Notes under the pieces: generated by a model
The model's input: the letters and a program-made list of their open reading frames with translations, nothing else
Databases searched by the model: none
What the model was told of the DNA's origin: nothing
Program-made: the position numbers and the translations under genes
Part shown: one piece after another, positions 51,890-60,379 of the stretch
How the letters are laid out: each line of letters begins with the position of its first letter
Numbering within the stretch: the stretch's first letter is position 1
Assembly (NCBI RefSeq): GCF_963970025.1
Contig: NZ_OZ018776.1
Location: 62,001 to 126,000 of the forward strand
Reading direction: 5' to 3'
Length of the DNA stretch: 64,000 nt
Source: Rickettsia helvetica
GTDB taxonomy: Bacteria > Pseudomonadota > Alphaproteobacteria > Rickettsiales > Rickettsiaceae

Positions 51890-53709
51890 CTATGCTCCTC
51901 TAATGGATTTTCCTATCTCTCTTTGTCTTTCTTCTAATACCTTACTTGTATGCGGTCCTACCGCTTCTTTATCTTTACTAAATTTACTTTTTCCTAAATT
52001 AACTATAGTTTCTGCTACTACTCCTAGAACTTTTGGATCTGATAATAATTTTAACGCCGGCACTATAATTTTACCGTATTCATGTTTGCTAAATTTATCG
52101 GCAATTTTAATTAATTCAGGTGCATGTTTACCGGCTATCTTTACTAATTTTTCACCGTCTAATTTTAATTTTTGACCCTTAGGGTGTTTTGTTTAAAAAC
52201 TCATCTACAACAGGTCCTAAACTACTTGCATGTTTTGTTAATAGTTCAGGAAGATCTTTTTCAATTATTTTGCTTATTTCCGGATTATGGTTTTTAATTT
52301 GTATCAAAGTACTAATCAATTCCTTTACCTCTTTTACCTTTGCTTCTTTTGATTGCTCTTCCTTTGGAAGTGACTTAATTAACTGAAATTTTTGTATTAT
52401 ATCGGCAACTTTATCGCTATCGGAAAGAGCATGGCTAGCAAGTTTAGTAATTGACGGCAGAGCATCTTTTAAAAAAGGCGTAGATGCATCTAGTACCTTA
52501 TTGTATAAACTCCGGATCTTTCCTTTTGATTTCTATTCTTTCCGTTACTTTAGGATGTTTTAAAACATCTAATATACCCTGTTTATTACCATCTAAATAT
52601 TGTGGTAATTCTTTTTCTAAAACAGGAGATAAATTATCAATAATTTTTTTAGCATTTTCAACTAACTCTACTATTTGAGGTTTTTTCCTTTTAATAACTT
52701 TTTTTTAGTTTCAGTATCTAATCTTTCCATATTTAGGTTAATTTTAGCCCAACGCTGATTTTCTTTAAGCTGACTATAAGCTTTTATAGCTGAAGGAGTA
52801 CTTTCAATTAATTTTTCGCTAGAATTTGCAAGTAGTGCTACTGTATTTGCAATTAATTCAGGTTTAGCGATTTTTTGTGCTTTATTATTTATTATATTTT
52901 CTGTAATCTGAACTAATCCCTTTTGATTATCAGGATTTTTTAAAAATTGTACTAAACGTGATTAAGAAGGGGTTTTACTTTGTCTGAAGTAATAATGTCA
53001 TGTATATTTTTTAATATAGCACCTTGAGATGACTCGTTTTTTTGTTTAATATTCTTATATATTTCTTGTACTTTTGGATTTAAATCGCTTTCTAGTGCTT
53101 TAGATATTAAATCTACTCCTAGTGTAGATAATTCTCTGATACATTTAAGACTTATTTTATCTAATACATTTATTTTTTCTGTTTCGGAAGTTTGAAAGTT
53201 TTTTGTTATTTTGCTAAGCCTCTTATTTATAAATAGGCGTGAGAAGATATGGGGTAACTTTAGATTGTAAAAGTGTTTCTTTTGAGCTATTGGATATAGT
53301 TTCGGAATGTAAAACAGAAGCACATTTTTTTATAAGCGATTCTGCATCTGCTATCATCTTGCAACCGGCTTCAATAGAACCTACACTAGTGGTAGCACTT
53401 CTCGCTTTTCTGAGGTTATTAAGCTCCAGTGCAAGATCAGGTAAAACTTGAGAAGCCTCCCATGTAAATTGCAATGCACTAGGAGCATTCCCGACTGCTT
53501 GGATAACACTTTGTATTATACCTAAATTATCTTTATTAAGATCCAGATATCGTTTATTTAACTCATCATATTTTTTGTTACCTGTTTCAGCCCCAAGAGC
53601 TAAATATCTAACTTGAACCCACAAAAGGTTTTTATATTCTTCATCAAGCTGTTGCCTTATTATTATCAATGGATTCCTGCTATTGCTATTGTTCTTGGCT
53701 TTTAGACAT
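51890..53709 (-). pseudogene. Degraded long alpha-helical protein of unknown function
   Basis: Minus-strand coding pieces in several frames run from an ATG at 53709 (MSKSQEQ, then two TAG codons in a glutamine-like run) to a stop at 51890 (ending ERQREIGKSIRGA). Pieces include EEYKNLLWVQVRYLALGAET, INVLDKISLKCIRELSTLGV, NAKKIIDNLSPVLEKELPQY and LIQIKNHNPEISKIIEKDLP. It is helical, acidic/basic mixed, and has repeated short motifs of the kind [I/L]xxxLPxLxKxAS. The intact ancestor was about 590-600 residues. No family recognised; such large helical proteins in Rickettsia are often species-specific. At least five frameshifts or stops. Opposite-strand frames here are shadows. Confidence 0.65.
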
Positions 53710-53788
53710 TTTAAATACCTTTATATAATTTAATATTATTTTACTATAATTATTTAAAGGTTTATAAAATTTTACTTTTTAGTTTTTG

Positions 53789-55255
53789 TTAATTTTTAAA
53801 GTCATGGTTATCTTGCAATATTAAATTATCATATAATTCTTCCAAGTAATGCTTTACCAGTCGTAACAACTTCGCTTCAGGGCTTAGATTTTTCGCTGCC
53901 CATTTTTTAATCCAAGGTTCGGCGAGCTGCCACATATTAACATTATCGTCTAACTGTCTGCCTATCCCTTCCACCATTATTAAAGTCTTTTGCAATAGCA
54001 ATAACTCCGGTTGTACTTCCATGCCGAAATCTTCCGTGATTTTAAATAAATGTGCAAGCAGCTTACCTATGGAAATATTTTTTGTGGGCGTCCCTACTAT
54101 AGGCTCGGTAACTGCTCTACAACTTTGAGCGAATAAATCTAAATCGGTATTTGATGGGATGTAGCTAGCTCTTAAATGTACTTTAGCAACTAATTTATAA
54201 TCACGTTTTAAAAAGCCAAATAAACTTTCGGCAACAGCTAAACGATCTTTTTCTTTAAGTCTGCCCATAATACCGAAATCGAGTAAAATTATCTTACCTT
54301 GCTTGTTTACCAAAATATTTCCTGCATGTAAATCAGCATGAAAAAATCCATCTCTATAGGCTTGATTGAAAAACATTACGGCAAAATCCTTAGATATTTT
54401 TGCAGGCTCTAACCCCATTTCCTTTAGTAGCGAAGTATCATATATAGAAGTTCCGTCTAACCACTCGGTAGTTAGTATATTTTCTGATGTTAAATCCCAA
54501 TATATTTTAGGGATTATCACGTTAATATCATTTCGCATATTATCTGTAAGCTCAGAAGCTGCTGCTGCCTCTAAACGTAAATCAAGCTCAAATTTCATAG
54601 TTTCATGAAATTTATCGACTACTTTAATCGGTTTGAGCCTTTTTGCTTTAGAAAATTTTGAGATAATTTTTGCAAGAAAATATAGTAGCTTAATATCTCT
54701 ATTATATTTTTTATGAATATCCGGACGCAAAATTTTTACCGCAACATATTCACCGGTTACTAGCCGTGCTTTATGTACTTGCGAGATTGAAGCGGCAGCG
54801 ATGGGGGTGTCGTCGAAGTATGAGAAAAGGAGGGCGTCATTGCGAGCAGTCGTAGACTGCGTGGCAATCTTTTGTTTGCTTGCTGAGATTGCTTCGTCGA
54901 CATAAATGTCTCTTCGCAATGACGCTATCAACTTTCTAGCCACTCTACTCTCAAACGGAGGTAGCTTATCTTGCAGTAACCTTAAATAATCTGCTATCTC
55001 TGCTCCTACTAAATCGGCTCTTGTCGAAAGTGTTTGTCCGAATTTTATATAAACAGGTCCAAGATTGCTTAAACAATCTATTAAACGTTTGCCGTAATCT
55101 TCCCGTGATTTTTTTATTAACGAGACCGGAGCAAAAAATAAAGCTAATATATAACCGATAAACCTGAAATATTTAGGGCTTCTTGAATCAATTAGGATTT
55201 GTTTTTTACTGATGATACGAAAAATACGTATTAAATTAAAAAAATTACTTATCAT
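53789..55255 (-). CDS. ubiB: Ubiquinone biosynthesis kinase-like protein UbiB with in-frame RPE
   Basis: The 488-residue ABC1/ADCK-type atypical kinase supports ubiquinone synthesis in the membrane. The family-defining KxGQ motif is in GPVYIKFGQTLSTRADLVG; AAASISQVHKA is the alanine-rich nucleotide loop, VAVKILRPD holds the lysine, and FFHADLHAGNILV and LLDFGIMGRL are the HxDxxxxN and DFG-like motifs. About 30 residues (111-140) between RKLIASL and DALLFSYFDD come from an RPE. Its ATG overlaps the ubiE stop. C-terminal membrane helices are weak here. Confidence 0.93.
   Translation of the reverse strand: MISNFFNLIRIFRIISKKQILIDSRSPKYFRFIGYILALFFAPVSLIKKSREDYGKRLIDCLSNLGPVYIKFGQTLSTRADLVGAEIADYLRLLQDKLPPFESRVARKLIASLRRDIYVDEAISASKQKIATQSTTARNDALLFSYFDDTPIAAASISQVHKARLVTGEYVAVKILRPDIHKKYNRDIKLLYFLAKIISKFSKAKRLKPIKVVDKFHETMKFELDLRLEAAAASELTDNMRNDINVIIPKIYWDLTSENILTTEWLDGTSIYDTSLLKEMGLEPAKISKDFAVMFFNQAYRDGFFHADLHAGNILVNKQGKIILLDFGIMGRLKEKDRLAVAESLFGFLKRDYKLVAKVHLRASYIPSNTDLDLFAQSCRAVTEPIVGTPTKNISIGKLLAHLFKITEDFGMEVQPELLLLQKTLIMVEGIGRQLDDNVNMWQLAEPWIKKWAAKNLSPEAKLLRLVKHYLEELYDNLILQDNHDFKN
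54835..54924 (-). repeat. RPE inserted in frame in ubiB
   Basis: A 90-bp element (exactly 30 codons) with ends 'cgtcattgcgagc' and 'tcgcaatgacg'. It encodes part of a stretch including RDIYVDEAISASKQKIATQS, absent from the family, and lies before the alanine-rich loop without altering the reading frame. Confidence 0.85.
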
Positions 55256-55998
55256 ATTTTATATGCACTGTGAATAGCAACTATTCCGCCGCTCAAATTT
55301 TCATAACCGACTTCCTCAAAACCGGCTTCTTTAATCATTATTCTAAACTCGTCTTGTGAGGGGAACAAGTCGATACTTTCGACCAAATATTCATATGCCT
55401 CTTTATTACCCACTATCATTTGACCAATACTCGGTATAATATTAAATGAATAGAATTTATAGAAATCTTTTAAGTACCCTTCCTTTACTTTTGAAAACTC
55501 TAGGCATATAAACTTACCCATCGGTTTTAGAATTCTATAAGCTTCTTTTAAAGCTTTATTAATGTCAGGTACGTTTCTAATGCCGAATGCTATAGTATAA
55601 TAATCGAAACTATTATCCGAGAACGGTAATTCTTCGGCACTGGCTACAGTAAATTTAAGGTTCTGAAATAAATTAAGATCGATTGCTTTTTTCTTAGCAT
55701 TCTTTAGCATCTCTTCATTTATGTCACTTAAAGTTAGAGAAATATTATTGCCTCTATCTCTTACTTTTTTAGCAAGTTTTAAAGCAATATCACCGCTACC
55801 GCTAGCAACGTCTAATATATGAGAGTTAAGATTTGGAATTTGCCTAATAAATTCATCTTTCCATAAGCGATGTAATCCAAAACTCATTAAGTCATTCATT
55901 AAATCATACTTATCAGCAACATTAGAAAAAACGTTATTTACTAACCCTTGTTTTTTAGTGTAATCTACTTTTTTAAAGCCAAAATTTGTTTGGTTCAT
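55252..55998 (-). CDS. ubiE: Ubiquinone/menaquinone biosynthesis C-methyltransferase
   Basis: The 248-residue SAM-dependent enzyme methylates the ubiquinone ring. Motif I is LDVASGSGDIALKLA (about 64-78), with YDLMNDLMSFGLHRLWKD and the later FGIRNVPDINKALKEAYRIL and YEYLVESIDLFPSQDE typical of UbiE/COQ5. It is followed by ubiB with an ATGA overlap, an operon for quinone synthesis. It diverges from mutM with only 28 nt between starts, so promoters must overlap or reach into the coding regions. Confidence 0.96.
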   Translation of the reverse strand: MNQTNFGFKKVDYTKKQGLVNNVFSNVADKYDLMNDLMSFGLHRLWKDEFIRQIPNLNSHILDVASGSGDIALKLAKKVRDRGNNISLTLSDINEEMLKNAKKKAIDLNLFQNLKFTVASAEELPFSDNSFDYYTIAFGIRNVPDINKALKEAYRILKPMGKFICLEFSKVKEGYLKDFYKFYSFNIIPSIGQMIVGNKEAYEYLVESIDLFPSQDEFRIMIKEAGFEEVGYENLSGGIVAIHSAYKI

Positions 55999-56026
55999 AG
56001 TTTTTTATTATAAATATTAGTATCAA

Positions 56027-56857
56027 ATGCCGGAACTTCCTGAAGTAGAAACTCTTAAAAACTCCCTAAAAGATAAGCTAATCGGGCTTATTATAGAAAA
56101 TGTAGAGTTAAAAAGAGATAATTTACGTTATAAGCTATCCCCGCTTTTAGCTACAGAAATCTCAAATACTAATATACGGGATGTTAGGCGTCGTGCAAAA
56201 TATTTAATTATAGATTTTAATAATAATTATTCTTTAATAGTCCATCTGGGCATGAGCGGTAGATTTACTCTGCAATCTGCTAATTATAAGACTCAAAAAC
56301 ACGATCATGTGATTTTTGATTTAAATAACTGCGAAAAGTTAATTTTCAATGATACTAGACGATTCGGAATGGTTTATAGCTTTAAAACTAATTTCTTAGA
56401 AAAAGAATTTTTTAATGATTTAGGAATAGAACCCCTTTCTGATTTATTAACACTCGGATATTTAAAAAGCAAATTAATTACTCGAAAAATACCGATAAAA
56501 AACTTGATTATGGATAATAGAGTTATAGTTGGAGTCGGTAATATTTATGCTTCTGAAAGTCTTCATTTAGCTAGAATTCATCCGGATAAATTAGGTAGCG
56601 ATTTAAAGGACGATGAAATAGAAAATTTAATTAAATCGATTAGAGAGGTGTTAACTAAAGCTATAACTGCCGGCGGTACTACTCTTAAAGATTTTGTAAA
56701 CGGCGATAACAAACCTGGCTATTTTACCCAGCAACTTACGGTGTACGGTAGAGAGGGACAAAGTTGTTTAAGCTGCTCTAGCACTATTATCAAGACAAAA
56801 CATTCAGGCAGAAGTACTTTTTATTGTAAAACTTGTCAATATAGTGAATTCACTTGA
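56027..56857 (+). CDS. mutM: Formamidopyrimidine-DNA glycosylase
   Basis: The 276-residue enzyme removes 8-oxoguanine. PELPEVETL at the N-terminus includes the catalytic proline and glutamate; VHLGMSGRF holds the next conserved block; GVGNIYASESLHLARIHPDK is the helix-two-turn-helix; a C-terminal zinc finger has CLSC and CKTC pairs. The frame is complete. It lies alone on the plus strand facing ubiE. Confidence 0.97.
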   Translation: MPELPEVETLKNSLKDKLIGLIIENVELKRDNLRYKLSPLLATEISNTNIRDVRRRAKYLIIDFNNNYSLIVHLGMSGRFTLQSANYKTQKHDHVIFDLNNCEKLIFNDTRRFGMVYSFKTNFLEKEFFNDLGIEPLSDLLTLGYLKSKLITRKIPIKNLIMDNRVIVGVGNIYASESLHLARIHPDKLGSDLKDDEIENLIKSIREVLTKAITAGGTTLKDFVNGDNKPGYFTQQLTVYGREGQSCLSCSSTIIKTKHSGRSTFYCKTCQYSEFT

Positions 56858-56919
56858 CATATTTTTAAAACTATTTATAAAGCTCTCTATTGTTTATTCA
56901 ATTAATAGTTGTAAAATAT

Positions 56920-57671
56920 ATGAGAATAAAGCCGTTGATTATGGCAGGAGGCAACGGTAAAAGACTATGGCCTTTGTCATCTAAGGATAAACCGAAAAAA
57001 TTTAAAAAAATATTGAGTAATCTAACTTTACTTCAGCAAACATTAAACCAAAATAAATTTTTAGGACAACCTACTATTATTACTTCCAAAAAATATGAAT
57101 CAATCACTAAAGAACAAGCAGCAGAAATAGATGTAGAAATAGAATTAATTACTGAGCCTTTACAAAAAAATACTGCCGTTTGTGCCATTATTACGGTATT
57201 ATCGGCTAAAGCATAAGGGTTTGATATTTTATAGTGTTACTACCTTCAGACCATCATATAGCAGATAATATAAATTACCTTAATACTATAAATAAAGCTT
57301 TACATTATGTTCATGAATTCGGTATTTGCACTATAGGTATTCCTATAAATGTTATAAGTGCCGAGTATGGCTATATAAACACAGGATTATCAATTGCAGA
57401 AAATGTTTATCTAGTTGATCATTTCATTAAAAAACCTATATTAGAGCAAGTACAAAAACATTTTCAAAGTAATGAATATTTTTGGAATTCAGGAATTTTT
57501 GTATACGATATTAACTTCTTCTTAAACTTAGCAATGAACCTTCAGCCTGATTTATTTTGTATTGCAGAAAAAGCATTTAATACTGCCGTAAAAAATGAGA
57601 ATAGTTTAGCAATAGATGATGAGGCTTATAATGAAATCAAAGAATTAGTAATGAAAATAGAGCAAAATTAA
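56920..57671 (+). pseudogene. manC: Mannose-1-phosphate guanylyltransferase, frameshifted and truncated
   Basis: From ATG 56920 the frame reads IKPLIMAGGNGKRLWPLSSK, the GxxxRL nucleotidyltransferase signature, and stops at 57214-57216. Coding continues in another frame at 57234: VLLPSDHHIADNINYLNTIN, ISAEYGYINTGLSI and NSGIFVYDINFFLNLAMNL to a stop at 57671. Even when rejoined it is about 250 residues, far below the 450+ of ManC, and lacks the C-terminal cupin. It would have made GDP-mannose. The remnant suggests loss of mannose-based surface sugar synthesis. Confidence 0.85.
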
Positions 57672-57672
57672 A

Positions 57673-58197
57673 ATGAATCAATATGATAATAATTCTAAGA
57701 AGAATAATATAGATAGGACTTTAATTCTGGCAAAAACTCTCATGAAAGCAGAAGATTTAAAGCACTTATAGAAGAACTGGAAAGATAATAAAAAGATCTT
57801 TTTATCACTACCTCTTTCTATGGCAGGAGTAAGCAAAATAATTGAAAGCTTTAAATCAGATATTATACAACAAAGAGACGGTGAAGCGTGCCGCGTTCTT
57901 GCTGAAAGATACAAAACTGGTTACTCAAAGGTTATTGGTTCATACATTAAAAAAGATGAATATACTGCAAATTTATTAACATTGATTGGAAAGAATCTAG
58001 GAAATGAAAATTGTATAAAAATTTTTAATTTATCTCCTACAAAATACGAAATTCTTGAGTCTACCGCTAATAATTTTATTCAAAATTATATAGGACGATC
58101 TGATATCACTTTTGATGATGCTATATTGTCAGCTGCTTGCCCCGATCCTTTAAATACTTCAATATTAGGAGACCTAAATTATAATAATTATATATAA
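57673..58197 (+). pseudogene. Unknown protein with an internal stop
   Basis: From ATG 57673 (NQYDNNSKKNNIDRTLILAK) one frame runs to 58197 with a single TAG at 57769-57771. The part after it (from 57820, 125 residues) may still be translated: KIIESFKSDIIQQRDGEACR, SKVIGSYIKKDEYTANLLTL. Helical, soluble, no family recognised. The start lies 1 nt after the manC-like stop, suggesting an old shared transcript. Confidence 0.6.
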
Positions 58198-58248
58198 CCT
58201 TGGTTGAACACATATTATTACATAATTTACCGCTAATATTCAAGGCTA

Positions 58249-58277
58249 TTGACATAGCATTATTGCTTATATATCCT
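58249..58277 (+). promoter_or_regulatory. Strong promoter with palindrome at its start site
   Basis: A perfect TTGACA (58249-58254) and TATCCT (58272-58277) have 17-nt spacing. A perfect 18-bp palindrome atgaggtttaaacctcat (58284-58301) covers the predicted start site, like an operator. The downstream gene starts at 58395 after a 110-nt leader. Confidence 0.6.
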
Positions 58278-58394
58278 ATTTTTATGAGGTTTAAACCTCA
58301 TCATTAAAATATAGCTAATCTTATAAACTTCAAAAATCTGTAAGTTATAGGAACAACTTAGTAATCAAGAGGTTCATTTTAGTTGAGTTACAAC

Positions 58395-58643
58395 ATGGAA
58401 AATACTACAGAAGAACAAATAATAATATCTGAGTTCAAAAATGATGAAGACACAGATGAAGAAGAGAAAAGATTAAAAGCAGAAGATTCACGGAAGCAAC
58501 TTAAAGCAATACTAATAATATTTGGCATTATTTTGACTGGTTTTTTAACTTTTACTTATTTCTTTTTTAATTACATAGAAGAAAAAGCGGAAGAATACAA
58601 ACAACAGCAACAACAAGAAACTCAAAGCACTAATAAGAGTTGA
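58395..58643 (+). CDS. Small single-pass membrane protein, paralogue of 40596
   Basis: I start at ATG 58395 (MENTTEEQIIISEFKND); the frame extends four codons upstream to a TTG. The 82-residue protein has an acidic N-terminal arm (DEDTDEEEKRLKAEDSRKQL), one membrane helix (ILIIFGIILTGFLTFTYFFF) and a glutamine-rich tail. It is a duplicate of the protein at 40596-40838, most alike in the helix and the FFFNYIEEKA end. Unknown function. Confidence 0.75.
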   Translation: MENTTEEQIIISEFKNDEDTDEEEKRLKAEDSRKQLKAILIIFGIILTGFLTFTYFFFNYIEEKAEEYKQQQQQETQSTNKS

Positions 58644-58689
58644 ATATTAGATTATCACACTTCTCCTTTAATTATGGTCTTATTGCATG

Positions 58690-58819
58690 GCTGCTATATC
58701 ATTCCAGCAACGGCGGGAATGACATTAAGGGCATTTTCCGAGCCATGCAACAACACTGATCAAATTAGCTAGGATGACAGACTGATCCGCACAACAAGGT
58801 CCGCTCGCAATGACTATTT
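58690..58819. repeat. Mixed RPE debris
   Basis: Pieces of at least two repeat types occur: 'tcattccagcaacggcgggaatgacatt' (58695-58725) and 'gctaggatgacag...gctcgcaatgac'. It ends at the stop of the phaZ pseudogene. Confidence 0.55.
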
Positions 58820-59989
58820 TTATACTGCCTTAAGTTTAGATTGCTTGAAATTAGTTTTATCAAAATCATAGATAAAATCTTTGATAATAGGCACTATAAA
58901 CTGTTTAAATTTACTTCCGCTAAATACCCCGTAATGCCCTATCCCTTTTTATAAATGGTATCTTTTCATTGATTCAGGTATATTTGAACAAAGTTTTAAA
59001 GCAGCTTTTGTTTGCCCTACCGCTGCAATATCATCTAATTCCCCTTCAATACCAAGTAAAGCACATTTAGTAATATGTTTTAAATCAATCGGACGCTTCT
59101 CAGAAACTAATTTACCTCTTGCTAACGAAAATTGTTGGAATACTTCATCTATAGTTTGTAAGTAAAACTCTACCGGCATATCCATATCTGCTAAATACTC
59201 ATCATAAAATTTAATAGTATGATCGGCTTTTTTATAATCAGAATTTAATAAACTTTGCCATAATTCTAAATGTGAATCTATATGACGGAATAAGTTTAAA
59301 CTCATAAAGCCGGCAAGTTGGAGGAATCCAGGATATACTTTTCTTCCATGTCCGGGATAGTTTGACGGCACTTGCATTGTAACCATTTTGCAGAACCATT
59401 CTAAACTTTTACTTTGAGCGAATTCATTAACTGCCGTGGGATTTTTTCTAGCATCTATAGGACCGCCCATCAAAATCATCGAACTCGGCACATTTGGACT
59501 ATTACTCTCCGACATTAAGCTAATGGTGGCAAGCAGTGGAACAGTAGGTTGGCAAACTGCCATAGTGTGAACATTTGATCCTATAAAATTGATAAACTCC
59601 ATTACATAATCAATATAATCATCCATATCAAAATGCCCTGCTTCAAGCGACACATAACTAGCTTCCGTCCAATCTGTAATATAAATATCGGTATACGGTA
59701 ATAATGCTTGTACGGTTGATCGAAGTAGTGTAGCGTGATGTCCCGCCATGGGTGCTACTATTAATAATTTAGGTAGTTCTTTTTTAAAACCTATTTTCTG
59801 AAAATGCCTTAGTTCACAAAAAGGCTTTTTTAGTATAACTTTTTCATTAATGTTATAGGTTTTATCATCAATAATTGTTTCAAGAATATTAAATTCAGGT
59901 TTTTCATATGCTTCTTCTTCAGTTATATCATTTGCTTTGCTTACTTTATTTTTAAGGTTTGTTACTTGTTCATTATTATAATTTGATAA
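58820..59989 (-). pseudogene. phaZ: Intracellular polyhydroxybutyrate depolymerase (PhaZ-type), nonsense and N-terminal loss
   Basis: The minus-strand frame encodes LIVAPMAGHHATLLRSTVQA then LLPYTDIYITDWTEASYVSL, VCQPTVPLLATISLM (nucleophile region with Cys in a lipase-box-like site), MILMGGPIDARKNPT and YPGFLQLAGFMSLN, all typical of intracellular PHB depolymerases. TAA at 58946-58948 interrupts KRYHL-KGIGHYGVFSGSKF, where the catalytic histidine HYG lies, so the main product lacks it. Upstream, the frame is open to TGA at 59990 with no ATG, and the N-terminal ~60 residues are missing, replaced by an overlapping small gene. Remaining length is about 390 residues. Confidence 0.85.
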
Positions 59990-60294
59990 TCAGGATTTTG
60001 ATTATAGTACAACCTTACTTGAGGTTCTGACTCTATTCTAATATTAGGCTTTGATTTCCACTCATTAAACCTACCTCTACTAATTTCACCTGCATAACCC
60101 TTTATAACTTCCTTAATTTTTTCTTCTTGAGTTCTTGCTGCTATTATCCTCTTATTTCTACTTGTCGCCGCTTTACATCTGGCTTCTTCAGGATAATTTT
60201 CGACAAGCCATTCTGCTATTTTGTAGGGAGTAAATTTCTGATCTTCATGTTCTTTTAAAAAACCAATGATGGCATTTTTGCGATTAAATTCCAT
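59962..60294 (-). CDS. Winged-helix-like N-terminal domain protein (HrgA/COG2958-like), possibly truncated
   Basis: The 110-residue product starts MEFNRKNAIIGFLKEHEDQ and continues KFTPYKIAEWLVENYPEEAR, a winged-helix pattern I associate with HrgA-like and other restriction-linked regulatory proteins. The middle (KIKEVIKGYAGEISRGRF) resembles part of that domain, and the end (VRLYYNQNPDYQ) resembles the family's RPRKYYYT-type turn. Usually a larger domain follows, so this is probably a surviving N-terminal fragment. It overlaps the start of the phaZ remnant in another frame. DNA binding is inferred. Confidence 0.5.
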   Translation of the reverse strand: MEFNRKNAIIGFLKEHEDQKFTPYKIAEWLVENYPEEARCKAATSRNKRIIAARTQEEKIKEVIKGYAGEISRGRFNEWKSKPNIRIESEPQVRLYYNQNPDYQIIIMNK

Positions 60295-60379
60295 ATCAAA
60301 TATACTAATAATTGAAATACTATAAAATAATACATATTATTTTAAAAATTTCAACTTTAAATTATCAAACTTGATGTTT

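Noticed and set aside
51846..52678. Three plus-strand open frames opposite the degraded helical gene
   Set aside because: Their translations are hydrophobic and serine-rich without a family, while the minus strand reads as a consistent helical protein with clear ends. They are shadows.
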